DNA from: Eumeta japonica
Lineage: Eukaryota > Arthropoda > Insecta > Lepidoptera > Psychidae
Assembly: GCA_005406025.1 (NCBI GenBank)
Contig: BGZK01000279.1
Coordinates: 372,001-436,000 of the forward strand
DNA length: 64,000 bases
Reading direction: 5' to 3'
Shown here: positions 45,010 to 56,590 of the stretch, one piece after another
Position numbering within the stretch: position 1 is the first letter of the stretch
Layout of the letters: each line of letters opens with the position of its first letter
The notes under the pieces: generated by a model
Seen by the model: only the letters and a program-made list of their open reading frames with translations
Databases searched by the model: none
Told to the model about the DNA's origin: nothing
Program-made: the position numbers and the translations under genes

Positions 45010-45760
45010 AAGGTGAGTTTGAATATTCATATGCCAAAATGGTAGACCGGTATAGCAATCCCGGTCTCTATATAACACGCTGTATAACGATATTTTATGC
45101 GGTATATTTAGGTGTATTTTTTGCTCCAACAAGTAAATTCGGCACGTCTTTATTTACGATGGCAGTCTTATCACCCTGTTTGCTTCGCATTGTAAATAAA
45201 GATTACCTGGCGAATATCAAACCGGATAATAGTATCCCGTGTCTCGCGGTCGGCATTTATGGGTATTCAGTCACTTCAATATATCTCCCGACGCGTACAT
45301 CCTTATCGGGAATAGTATACGAGATCAGTAATGGGATTTCTCGTCGCATATTATCTTTCGAGGTATTACGTACAGAGCCGGCAGCTTAATACCGAGCCGT
45401 GTTATTGTCATAGCATCTATGCTCGGATAAGAATGATTGTATCGAGCTGTTGTGATACGTGTACTATCTTACATTTTTTTAAATTTTGTATAAAATTGGC
45501 ACGATTGTTAGCCGAGCCCCTTAATACTAAGGAACTCGGCTAACAATCGTTTTCACCAATGCCTTAACAATGTCCGCGACCAACGGCTTAATATGTCTTT
45601 CGAGGTGCGGGGCGAGTGGTTTCGATCGAACACGGCATCTTTAGGTTCGAAGGCACCCTTCCCAACCACTTTAGCACCGCTGTTCCGATACGAATTTTAT
45701 CATAACTCTTCCGGTACTTTCAAATTCTAACAGCTCCATAATGATATTAGATAATACGGC
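45010..45760. other. GC-balanced block with central hairpin
   Basis: Less AT-rich than its flanks, with CCGGTATAGCAATCCCGG near 45048-45065, a strong hairpin at 45501-45550 and related words on both sides (CCGTGTTATTGT, GCCGTGTTGTATCC). Frames across it have no domain. It may be an unrecognised non-autonomous element. Confidence 0.35.
45501..45550. repeat. 16-bp-arm perfect hairpin
   Basis: ACGATTGTTAGCCGAG (45501-45516) pairs perfectly with CTCGGCTAACAATCGT (45535-45550). Inside, CCTT/AAGG also pair around AATACT, giving a near-continuous stem. Confidence 0.93.
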
Positions 45761-46230
45761 ATATTAGTGTACAGAGCTTATCTTACAGACCCAAGGCCGT
45801 GTTGTATCCATCTCAAATCATACCTTTAAAATTATATTGTCTAATATGGCTGGCATACGACTTCATGGACTCCAGAAAATTGCATGCAAATATAAATAAC
45901 TATAGAACTCGTGGACAGGTAGTAAGTAGTAGTAGTTTTAGAATTATCAGGGGGTATTTTAGTCAGGATTTGATACGTTATTTACATATGTAGTTATAAT
46001 AATTTTTGCATTATATCATTAAGAATTTGCTTAATCCAGTTTTAAAAATAAAAAAAAAATGTTTGTAAATTTCGCGAGACGCGGTGAGATATTAGACATT
46101 CTCTTATTATTTCTACGCAATGCGTTTGAAGCATTAACTATGTTTGCATTATGTTTTTGCAGTGAATATTTTAAAGATACTTATGTACAATAAACATACA
46201 TTACGTATAAAACAAATTTGAATGAAATTC
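45761..46230. other. AT-rich intronic sequence
   Basis: Nothing recognised. Confidence 0.4.
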
Positions 46231-46235
46231 CTATT

Positions 46236-46590
46236 GATGTGAAACATCTATAGGTGCAGGGTAAACCGGATATATATATATATATATATATAGATATAGT
46301 CAAAATGTAGTAATGTGTACGGTGCGGCGACGGGTCGCCACGTGTTCGATGGTTCTATTTACTATGGTATTTGAAGTCACATGTGAAATTAATTAAGTTG
46401 TGGCAACTTGAAATTGATATTCAATTTTGTATTCAATGAAAATAAATGTTTATTAAATAAATAGACATCATTTTCTGTAAAATCACATCAAATGTTCATT
46501 ATATTTAATTTTTCCATTATATTATATTTAGTTCCTATTGTAATTTTGTCTTTAGTGCATATTACTTGTACAAATTCGATGTTTCACATC
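46236..46590. mobile_element. Candidate MITE bounded by 13-bp inverted repeats
   Basis: GATGTGAAACATC (46236-46248) is matched perfectly in inverse by GATGTTTCACATC (46578-46590). In between lie a (TA)n run (about 46269-46292), a GC-rich GTACGGTGCGGCGACGGGTC block and AT-rich sequence. GCCAGGCGTCCCGTCACG, just outside the right repeat, is a word I associate with a common lepidopteran repeat, so the true element may extend further. Confidence 0.55.
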
Positions 46591-46599
46591 TGCCAGGCG

Positions 46600-48050
46600 T
46601 CCCGTCACGGCTCACATTTTTTTTATAAGTAGACACATTCTCTATCCATCATTACGAATGGAAATAATTTGGAGAAGTATTACAATAATTACGTAGGAAC
46701 ATTAAACAAAAAAAAAACTAAAAGTAAACATGATGTACAATCCTCACTGTAATTACTTGACATGTTAAAATAGTAAATAATGGTGTTAAAAACTTTTAAT
46801 TACATTTTTTTTATTAGTCAAAATATGAATTACAAAACTCGAGAAACCGTAGTCCATAAATCCGATTCGTACTAAGCTGGTTCATCAATATCTATGATGT
46901 TCATCGTATACCTATCTAGTTAATCTATACAATTTAAAGAATAAGGAATATCTCTATTATGCTACATAAATAATAGGGATAAATTTACTTTTATCGGAAC
47001 GGTCTTGACTTAAATTTGTGCCTTCTCATGTTTTCCGACAATAGTTAATTTATTATGTCGAATTATAAAACAACGCGTATGAAATGTACGTGCGGATACC
47101 CCAAAAGAAGGCATAGGGCAGCAAGACCTGTTGTTAAATATTTTTTTGTTCTTAATCCAAAGAAAAAAAAGTTAGCGCTCTGTGTTGTCTTTGGTTCAAT
47201 AATGATTAAATTTGAAGAGGAGACGGCCTCCTTCACAGGGCTGAATTTTTTCTAAGTTTCGTCTGGTTGAGGGTAATTGAATGAACAGTTGACTGACATA
47301 ATAAAAGCTGAATTTGATAGAAATCTACATATTAATATAAATTAAATAAAAAGTTAGCTTTTATGTGAGAAATTTTAAAACTGGGAATGAGTAAAAAACT
47401 ATATCCTCTGAAAAAAAAAATATATATATATGTAGTTAAATGAATAAAGAATATTATTTATCCAGCATATTTATAAAATAATTTGGTTTTTATAGTTAAT
47501 CTTGGTTTCATCGGGAACGCCTTGCATTGAATTTTGCTTTTTCATGATTTCATGTTTTTGGCGATAGTTCATTTATTTTGTAAAGTTTTCAAAATAGTTG
47601 TTTTTAGCGCAGAAGTCATGTGTTTATTTTTTTTAAAATTTTATTTTGTGTACACGAATGTGGTCGAGAGTCAAATATTGATTGTTATTATTAACGGTAA
47701 TTTAATAACTTAAGATTGATATCCTTCACTATATTACATATATATATATAATATAAGTAAAATATCTCTTAATATCACGATTTATGTATATTTTATTGAA
47801 CCAATATAAATAATATCAATAAATGTATGTATGTGCGATCACTAATAAGAGATACAATTATTTATCCTCTATGCCCACGTAAATATTCTGATACAATCGT
47901 TCACAAAGAAAAAATCCAGTCGCGCGTCATATCTGACACGCACATTGTTTTTTTATTTTAAGTTCAAAATATTTATTTTTTCTCTTCTTTGATGACCTTC
48001 AACATCGTAAATGTTCTTTTTAGAATGTCTATCTGTTTTCTGTAGAAGTT
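46600..48050. other. AT-rich intronic sequence
   Basis: Weak direct similarity between about 46995-47060 and 47505-47580 (TTATCGGAACG.CTTG..TT.AATTT and ATAGTT.ATTTATT.TGT). No gene recognised. Confidence 0.4.
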
Positions 48051-48054
48051 TCAG

Positions 48055-48250
48055 GCAATTCATGGAACACCTGGCACAGAGATGAAAGGGACGCCGACTC
48101 CCGCGTTCGCGTTTAACAAGGCGGAAGGCGCCGACGCCGTGCGCGGGCCGGCGCCGACTCGACTAACGTTCACAAGGTCGTTAGGGCGTCGAGGTGTACG
48201 CGAATAAGGGCAATTTGCTGAGGGCGAATTTCGGACGTGTTTGATATCTT
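48055..48250. other. GC-rich block; exon or regulatory candidate
   Basis: Follows TTTCTGTAGAAGTTTCAG, an acceptor-like sequence (AG at 48053-48054). A phase-0 plus frame is open for about 50 codons (around MKGTPTPAFAFNKAEGADAV) and the minus strand is also open for 79 codons. Neither peptide is recognised. As an exon between 21834 and 55191 it would not keep phase. CpG-rich composition alone could equally mean a regulatory island. Confidence 0.25.
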
Positions 48251-50480
48251 CCGCTGCGCCACAAAGGGCGTATACGCCTCTAAACATCGTCATATGCATG
48301 TAGATAACGACGTGAATTTACCAAATAGAGCGAAGAACCGGCAATTCGTATTCGATGGAGAGCAGTTTGTATTCGATAGGAAGCAATTTTTATTTCGCTT
48401 AATGATAAAAAAAACGTTCGCACATATTTGTTGTTTTTCAAAACTTACATTCAAATTACCAAAGCCATAAATATTCTTTCAATTTTTGTTATACATATTT
48501 AAAAGTTACTTTATCCATCTGTTTAGTAAATTATGACAATTAAATTCACTAAACTTGTTGGAGTAAGTACAAGTGAAAACATACTCGGACATAGCGAACT
48601 TTAGAGCGAGCAAAAGATTAAGATAAGTTCAGTGCCTCTAAACACATTTCACCAAATCTTGAAATGAAAAAAGTAGTACGTGGCCATTAAACTGAGTAAA
48701 AAGATCATTACACGCTTCAAACGTAAGAAGATTCCAAATATTCCGCGCTGTCAGATAAAAGAAAACTATACATTATGCAAGAAAGTATGTCGCCACTAAG
48801 TCACCGTACCCGAAACACGGTAAAGCTTCTACCTTCAGAACCCTCCAATCTGTTTCACGCAAACTTTTGCCTGAAATTTTCTAAGAAATATGCTTTTATA
48901 TTTATCTCTCGCCTCTCCGTATATTATAAAGTTTTTCGCGATACGTAGTTAGGTTTACGTAGGGTGTGATTTTTAGAGAGGAGACAGGATGGGCAAATGA
49001 TGAATATTTAAAAATAATGTTGACTACCAAAAAAAAAAAATTAAGTATCATGCTAGAAACGAGCAGTCACTATCTGATTGTCGATCATTCCAAGAAATTC
49101 TTCAGCCCATATGTGTAATTTATTATTTTTTAATGATCTTTAATTTTTTATACGTCTATATATATATATATATGTACATAATTATACATGGTAAGATTGA
49201 TTTCCTACACTATTCATATTATTTTCATCATATTAATAATTTCATCAATACATTCGTCATTTTAAATACTGTGACAATAGATTTGCGACTAGAATACTAT
49301 ATGTGAAAGAATTTTTAATTATATTTTTATAATAAATGTAGTTATAAATAATCAACAACCAACAAAGTATATAATTAATTTTTATATATGTAGTCTATAT
49401 AATTGAAAATAAATTACATTAATTAAATATAATACACTGCGTAAAAGGTACAGATATTTATATGTGCAATCTAGTTCCTTTATACATGTGAATTATATAT
49501 AACTTATCTAGTAGGCGCATCCACGTGTTCTTCGGATTTTCTTCGTCTACACTTTATTCACTTCACTATCTATAAATTAGACTATTTCAATCGACTATGA
49601 AAAAAACGACTATTTTTTTTAACGCAAAACTACTTTTAAGCGTGCAGGAGTATCCAATGCATCATCCTCGATGGATGATTAAAACTATTTACAGTTTGAA
49701 AATTTTTATTTTCAGATATCAATTATCCTTTTCCATGAAATTAATAGTTTGCTTTGTCGTCTTGTAGTCTCCAAGCGTCCAACGAGTTTTTTTTTTGTAG
49801 AGCGTCAAATTGCCTACAAGAATATGTTATGATTTTAGCAATTCATTCGGCTGTTAAAGAGTTACAAAATCCAAAGTAAAAAAATAATTCGGGAAAAAAA
49901 AATGGATTTTTTTGGACTAGATTTAAATAGTACTTTCATAACTCTAAATCAACTATAGATGACACTAATTTAATTCATTTATAAAAACATAACCTTACAC
50001 TTTTTGTTAACTTTTGATTCAACTATCCATCAATATTTCATTTAATGAAAATCGATTCTTAACGAGCAACCTTTAGAAATAACTAATTTTAGTATACCTG
50101 ATCTATTTAGTACAGCTAAAAAATAGATACTCTTGACTAGAAACTCAAATTAATTGTAACTGTTCTAAAAATATGTTAAATTATTAATTTAATAGCGTTA
50201 TAGCTTAATTCGTAAATAATATAATATATTATCATATATCACTATAAATGTAGCTAACGCCTTGTCAATCGTAACGATACAAGAATCAGATATGAAATAT
50301 TGTCTCTATCCATACTCTATGATAGAGTTCTCCGTGTGGCTATAATTAGATAATTAACGACAAATATTATTTAAATGCAATTATCCGCCGTTTAAATACC
50401 ATGCAGCCACATAAACTTACAGCTGATAAACTAAGCAAACAATTACCATCATAATAAATAAATTAGGATATGATATTAAA
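48251..50480. other. AT-rich intronic sequence
   Basis: Nothing recognised beyond a short (TA)n near 49158-49172. Confidence 0.4.
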
Positions 50481-50481
50481 T

Positions 50482-52097
50482 TAAAAAAAAAAACCGGCTA
50501 AGTGCGAGTCGGACTCGCGCACCGAGGGTTCCGCACAAACTTGTAGGTATATAAGTAAAAATTACACAATGAAATCCATATAGTTACAATGTGAAAAGCT
50601 GGAGGAGCGTAAATTAAAGACAAAGATCTCTTTATTGTTTCAGTAAACCTTTATCTTATATTAACACATCATTTATTTTTTATTATAACTGAAATACCTA
50701 CACTAACCTTGCAGCAGTCTTGCAAAAGTTCTTATATCAAAGTAGTTTATTTACAAAGTTTTTCAGTCTCTATTTAGAAATCTGGTTCTAAAATACTATT
50801 ACGTATTAAATTTGAACCAGATCTGTAAATGGTGACTAGAAAAGGTATGAATAGTACCACGTTGAACCTTGAAGTTCGAAAAAACGTTATCTATAGTTGT
50901 ACTACTTCTTGTAGTGTTAGTGTTTATTAACGGAAACAAGTGTATGGATGAAAAATATGCGGAAATTCCATTTTGGGGGATTCAGTTTAAAACAGATATG
51001 GAATGTCCCACAGCAATCAGACGAGAACATGAAGTATGCCTATTGTTGTATTTATGCATTCTATTGCAACATTAATTCGACATTGTGGTGACCTGTATAC
51101 AGTTAACACTCTGACATTAAACATTTCAAAATGCAAGCATTTACAATGGCCATTTGCAGCGCCTGAGTTATTTAAATAATATATATTATATGATCCATCT
51201 GTCACGGCGTCCTTAAGATTGCGACGTGCGTACGCGATAAAATGTTGTCCTCTCCCCATAATTAGAAATAAGTCGCGATCAATGCGGTAACTACAATTAG
51301 GTTTATAATTTTTTTTTTTCATAACTTAAAGCCAATTAGACCTAAGTATTTGATATGAATTTCAACTTGATACCTTTACGCGTTCATGAGGAAAAGGGTA
51401 ATAAGTTTACAATTATAAAAAAAAATTATGTGATGTAACTAAAAATTTAAGGTTTCCAAATTTTTTCTTTTATGTATGCTGTGAAACGTTGCTTCGTGCC
51501 AAATTTTAAGATTCTAGGTCGACTTTAGGTTTTGATTCCCTTGGGAGTAGTTGCGAGTTTCAAAATATGAGGCTTAATTTGCTTTTTCTTTTAATCGCGT
51601 TGACATAGAAGTTTGATTTTGTTAGAGCTTAAAGGTGTTATAGACCTGACTATTTGATATAAATTTCAATTTAATACCTCTACGTGTTCATGAGGAAAGG
51701 GGTAGTAAGTATAAATTATTAAAAATATTTTATTATATGATGTAACAAAAAATTTACAATTTCGCAATTTATTCCTTTATCTGTGGTATAAGACGTTGCT
51801 TTGTACCAAATTTCAAGATTCTGAGTTTACGGAAATACCCCGTAGGTTTTGATTCTCTTGCGTGTGTTGAAAATTTGTGGCATAAACGGCTGTATCTTTT
51901 GATTGCGTTGGCTTAGAAGTTTAATTTTTTCACAGCTCCAAGAGACAGTAGAATACTCAGAGTATTTGACATAAATTTCAGCTTGATATCTTCACGCGTT
52001 CCTGAGAAAAAAGGCCTTGATAGACAGACGGACGGACAACAAAGTGGGTTCCTATAAGGGTTCCGTTTTTTCTTTTTGAGGTACGGAACCCTGAAAA
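50482..52097 (+). mobile_element. D-type element, full copy (1.6 kb)
   Basis: Head ACCGGCTAAGTGCGAGTCGG, ACTCGCGCACCGAGGGTTCC; tail GACAGACGGACGGACAACAA, GGGTTCCGTTTTTTC and GAGGTACGGAACCCTGAAAA. The ends make a GGGTTCCG / CGGAACCC inverted pair. The 3' half is an internal tandem of about 305-312 bp units (starts near 51337 and 51641 and a partial at about 51958), each with TATTTGATAT.AATTTCAA and CGCGTTCATGAGGAAA-like words. A host-like ORF (50869-51035) lies in the 5' half. Confidence 0.7.
50869..51036 (+). pseudogene. Signal-peptide-like ORF inside the D element
   Basis: The frame reads KFEKTLSIVVLLLVVLVF, INGNKCMDEKYAEIPFWG, then IQFKTDMECPTAIRREHE, followed by GTATGC, a possible donor. 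The first 23 residues look like a textbook secretion signal: a charged start, a long Val/Leu core and a small-residue end. There is no ATG (TTG sits at the expected start, with TGA two codons before it), so the start is lost or lies in another exon. It could be a captured exon of a secreted-protein gene or chance. No family is recognised. Confidence 0.3.
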
Positions 52098-52740
52098 TAA
52101 AGAAAAGAATTGAGTATTACTCAACAAAAAGCAAGGTGGACGCGGAAGGAAAATGAAAAAAATCGTATAACAATTATGAGCTTTACAAAGTATGACTGAT
52201 TGATTGATTCGTCAATACAAAGACGAAACAAAAAATTCGACAAGCAACCCCTTTTGTCACTATTAAGCTCGTGATAAAAAAGATTTCACCAAATTCAGTC
52301 GGTAGGGTTGTATTGATGCATGGATGAAATAAGAAGACGCGTTTTCTGGGCGTCACATCATTTTTGTAGCTTGAATTGTAAGAGTTATTAAGTTTTAAAC
52401 TTAGTTGTGTGCTTTATAAATCGAGGCTTGAAACAATAAATGACGTTTCTTTATAAAGTGCCATTGCTCTCGAGGTGGGAAACGCGATTTTAAATTAACA
52501 TATGTTTCAAAATTGAAAAATTGCTGTCTCAGTATTACCGTGAAATTAATCTGGAAGAGAGTGCTGAGAAGCGAACATGAAAAGTTACATAAGATGTCGA
52601 AATATTCTAAGTTACGTATATAAAAAAGTCGTATGTAGATTCACACTTCTTACTATGAAGCTGATAGCTTGGTAATTAAAAATTGTAATTTAAAATATAA
52701 TAAACATAAATCGTATTTTGAATCACGCTTATAAAATAAA
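52098..52740. other. AT-rich intronic sequence
   Basis: Nothing recognised. Confidence 0.4.
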
Positions 52741-52746
52741 TAATAA

Positions 52747-53125
52747 AAATTGGTTGTTTGTAAAGTCGGTTTACGAGCGATAATTTTACGTGATAACGTC
52801 ATAAGAAAATATAAATGAAAAATTGCACACTTTTATGATTTGAATTGAATTACTATCACTTGCCGCAATTGTTGTTGTAATAAACAATGGAAACCACATT
52901 AACTTTTCACTTCGTTTTACAAACAGTTGACAAACAGTTCACGTGTAGGTTGTGCGCGGCCGCTGTCTTTCTTCTACCCGGACGCATCGGCCGATGGAGT
53001 GGAAGAGAGATCGCTCGTTCTGCGCTCTCGCTCGCACACTCGGCTCAGGCGGAACGCGACAATGATTCATGATTTTTCGTTCGTTCATCGATTTACAAGA
53101 CGTTATCAGGCCAAAAAAAGCATTT
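52747..53125 (+). repeat. G-type repeat, copy 1 (internally deleted)
   Basis: Collinear with 54394-54975: AAATTGGTTGT.TGTAAA, ATAATTTTACGTGATAACGT, AATAAACAATGGAAACCA, GTGCGGCCGCTGTC, CGGACGCATCGGCCGATGG, GCTCTCGCTCGCAC and GGCTCAGGCGGAACG. It lacks about 148 bp and about 46 bp present in copy 2. The two short frames across it are shadows. Confidence 0.85.
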
Positions 53126-53555
53126 CACCGTTTTTTTGTGTCGTGAAGGGGACTAAATAATTCTTATGTCTCAAAATATCTCTTAACAAGCTTTTTGATA
53201 TTCGTCTGAAAATTAAATCCGCATAGCTTATTCAGAATCGTCAAAGATAAAAAGTTTTTTTTGTTTTTTTATGAAATATTTACATCTTATTATTTTAAGT
53301 CGACATATGTAGAAATTTATACAACAAAACAAGATTAAAATATAAAAATGACGCCAAACGTTACTTAATAGCGCCATTTCCGGAAGCATTTTGAGACAAT
53401 CGCATTGTCGCAAGGCCACCAGATGTAATGTCGGGGCACTAGTGGACTCAACATTTTCAATAACAGATGGCACTTAACACAAATTAATATAAGAGCAGGC
53501 AGCGGGTAAACGTTTCTCATACGTATCTAAATATTTATTGCTGGCGACTTTACCC
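53126..53555. other. AT-rich intronic sequence
   Basis: Nothing recognised. Confidence 0.4.
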
Positions 53556-53589
53556 CGTGGGGAGTCGTTATATTCGCACGACAAACTCA

Positions 53590-53830
53590 AAAGACGCTAC
53601 TTTGTGATGAAAGCTCGTTTTATTTCCATTTTCGTCGCGAGTAGAGGAGGGAAACGTAAACGCCAACGGAAATGTATTCTTTGAACAGGCGAAAACAACC
53701 GCGAGAGGGAGCCAGTAGGCGAGGGGTACCGCGGGTCCGCGGTTGGGCGAGAACGGGACGTCGCCCGTTTCGAGTCGGGGCGGGCGGCGCCAACGGCGGA
53801 CCCCACGTCGACCTTCTTCAAACTTAATAT
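53590..53830. promoter_or_regulatory. GC/CpG-rich island 1.4 kb before the second exon
   Basis: Strongly GC-rich (CCGCGGGTCCGCGGTTGGGC near 53730-53749; GGGGCGGGCGGCGCCAACGG near 53775-53794) in an AT-rich intron. The minus frame 53597-53821 is open but has no domain. It may be an alternative promoter/first exon or an enhancer of the RGK-like gene. Confidence 0.3.
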
Positions 53831-54390
53831 TTCTTATTTGTTCCGTGTGTAATTAAATACTTTCCTAGGCGAGAACATCCCGAGCCTTAACATACTCTGA
53901 CATGGACCACCAGCTACATCGGTCCGCTTCGAACCGCTTTTATCACGTACATGACTCGGAGAACATGAGTTGATAAAAAAAATTGAACGTTCCAACCGAA
54001 AAGTTTGAATGACGTAACGAATTTGTATCATTGATTTTGAGCGACGCAATATTTCGGTTGTTATTACCCACCTAAATATTTTTTCGATTAATCCAATTGG
54101 TTAAATTATACACGTCATTTGTTAATACAAAGAATAAATCACCTGTCACAACGAAATATACACAGTGTTGTTTTTTTTTAATGGGACGGTTTGGGTATAT
54201 ATTAAACCGTGAGAGATAGGAGAAAACTGTATTTAGCAACTTTAGCTCTTTCTTGATAAAAATTGAACTTGCATAATTCGCCATGTTATTATATCCACAG
54301 AAAAATGATTTAATTTAGGCGAACTTTATTAATTACCGGAACACTGCAAAGGTTTACGATTTAATAAATTCCCATACTGTCTCATTAAAG
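53831..54390. other. AT-rich intronic sequence
   Basis: Nothing recognised. Confidence 0.4.
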
Positions 54391-54393
54391 AAA

Positions 54394-54975
54394 AAAATTG
54401 GTTGTCTGTAAAATCGGTTTATGGACGATAATTTTACGTGATAACGTCATAAGAAAACATTGATGAAAAATTGCATACTTTTATGAATTAAATTGAATTA
54501 TTATCACTGAATTATCATTGTTTTGAATAATACAAAGGAGTTAATTGAAAATTACAATTTTTCGATAAATTAACATTTATTTTAAGTCGTTGATTCAAAT
54601 ATATTTTTACTTATCGCTATTCAAATTCTAGAAGTGCAAGAACTAATTACTTTTATTGCCGCAATTTTTATTGTAATAAACAATGGAAACCATATTAACT
54701 TTTCACTTCACTTTATAAACAGTTGACAAAACAATTTACGTGTAGGTTGTGTGCGGCCGCTGTCTCTCTTCCACTCGGACGCATCGGCCGATGGAGTGGA
54801 AGACAGATCAGCGTCACAAGCCGAACGCTTAGGCCGATCGTACCTCTCTATTGCTCGTTCCGCGCTCTCGCTCGCACGCTCGGCTCAGGCGGAACGTGAC
54901 AATGAGTCACGCTTTTTCGTACGTCCAGCCTGCGTTCATCGATTTATAAGACGTTATCACATTAAAAAAAAACAC
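54394..54975 (+). repeat. G-type repeat, copy 2 (longer)
   Basis: Same blocks as copy 1, in the same direction 1.65 kb downstream, with extra segments at about 54508-54656 and 54806-54852. The GC-rich core (54750-54910) includes a small palindromic theme, CATCGGCCGATGG. It is likely a non-autonomous mobile element; the class was not determined. Confidence 0.85.
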
Positions 54976-55190
54976 TGTATATATCAACGCAGTCAATTCC
55001 AAACTTGGTTAGAAATATTTTTTTCAATGTTCAAACTTTTGTCTTTTTGCGGCACCGTTGGGAATCGAATCAGAAACTATTGCGCGACACGTGAACATGG
55101 TGATCTCGGATAGCCGAGTATCTAACCGATCGATATGGATCTAAATGACTCGAATGATCTAAATAATAAAACAGGTTGTCTCAAACACAG

Positions 55191-55290
55191 GGCATCGGAC
55201 CGCTCGCCTTTCGACGGCTCTTGCTGCTCGGGCTACCGGCCGGTCGACTCCGCCAGCCTCACCACGCCCGACGACGACGAACTGGATCCG
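55191..55290 (+). CDS. Putative RGK-type GTPase, next exon
   Basis: A 100-bp GC-rich exon between AAACACAG (AG at 55189-55190) and a strong donor CCG|GTGAGC (GT at 55291-55292). Its first base G completes the codon left open by the exon ending at 21834 (AG + G = Arg). The frame then reads ASDRSPFDGSCCSGYRPV, DSASLTTPDDDELDP and ends on a codon boundary. The acidic DDDELDP end and the Ser-rich body fit the linker that precedes the GTPase domain in RGK proteins, as I remember it. No P-loop is present, so the G-domain exons would lie past 64 kb. An alternative acceptor (AAAACAG at 55168-55174) would change the phase. Confidence 0.65.
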
Positions 55291-56435
55291 GTGAGCGAAC
55301 TGATTCTTCAATCAATTCTTTAATAAGATCCCGTTCATGAGAAGTGACGTGGTTAGATGAGAAGACTGGAATTGAGTGGACGGTTCTAAGAAAAGCTTCC
55401 TTAATACACACATACGTAATGGATCATATATATGTATAGTCATTCGATTAATAGACGATTTGAAAAATTGAAGAGTTTTATGTGAGAAATTCTGGATTTA
55501 ATAATAAAAATAAAAATAAAGGGTTACCTCGGTGAAATTAAATAACACATTATATTCATATTTTCTATTCATGATTACGTTTCGTTTTCCGCTAGAATTT
55601 AAGGGCTCAAGATTTTTGTTTAGCTTTTCTTGTGAGCCGTGATCGAGGCCTGATATTTCGCGTCTTTTCACAATTTTGGATTCAATGATTTTGGAGCTAA
55701 AAAAGGGAGTTTTTCGACTTTTATATATGTACTATGAAAGTTGGTGCGGCGAATTGCGCTGGTTGGAAAACTTTTGTTCCACAATAATGACATACTCAAA
55801 AGGGATAGAAAATAAAAAGGACTTCGATATCCTTCGAGTGGCTATCACCTTTTCCTCTTACTCGTTTAATTATTGTGTAGCGGCGCGGGCGCGGAGTTCG
55901 CGATAAGTCCGTTGCGAATTGCGGGTGTATTGGTACTACTACGTGAGAGGGTAGAGGGGCGCAATATAGAAAAGATATAGGCAATCATAATAACAAGGAT
56001 GGAATATGCGTCATTATTACAGCACAAAACACCAACCAAAATTACGGCGCAACCAAATATCTTTAAACTATTTTTGTGACTATCATATAAAATATGTTTG
56101 TATTTTTCATAACAAATCACAATTTTTCATAACAATCAATAACAAAATCCGTTAATTGGACATCGCACATGATGCGCTTGACGAAAGTTGATAATAAATT
56201 TTCTAATTGGTCAATGAAAATTAACTCTCGATATAAATATTTATTAATATTGAATTGCCTAACTATATATATATAACAAATCGCAACATTTTTGGTCCAC
56301 TTTTAGGGCAAATAAACTTTATCAGACAGATACGTGAGTGATTTTACAGCAAAAGGTTCCATTTTTTAACGGGCGTGCAGAATCCTAAAACAATAATTAA
56401 ATGATGTACTATAATGTTAATCAGAATTAAAACTA
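55291..56435. other. Intronic sequence, no gene seen
   Basis: AT-rich with a small GC-richer spot near 55880-55910. The frames have no domain. Confidence 0.4.
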
Positions 56436-56439
56436 AATG

Positions 56440-56590
56440 CTAATCATAAGGTGATGGACTTGCGGTTGGTACGCCCACTTGCTAAACAAAAGACGCGGGT
56501 TTGACCCTTTAGACACACACAGACATACGAACACAAACTTTGAAATTCATTAACCTTCCTTTGGTCGCAGTAGTCCTGTATAATAAAGCT
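56440..56590 (+). mobile_element. Possible SINE with Pol III-like B box
   Basis: GACGCGGGTTTGACCCTTTA (about 56493-56512) is close to a tRNA B box, preceded by TTGGTACGCCCACTTGC and followed by an (AC)-rich stretch. The A box is not clear. Confidence 0.3.

Larger units (their letters stand above)
21835..55190 (+). other. Putative intron between the two RGK-like exons
   Basis: The donor at 21835 and the acceptor ending at 55190 would define a 33.4-kb intron. It is filled with repeats, hairpins and a few GC-rich islands described separately. Additional or alternative exons inside it cannot be excluded; the only GC-rich candidate with open frames (48055-48250) is not phase-compatible. Confidence 0.5.

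Noticed and set aside
54751..55113. 120-codon plus frame before the second exon
   Set aside because: It lies in the G-type repeat, and the paralogous stretch at 52.9 kb does not preserve the frame.
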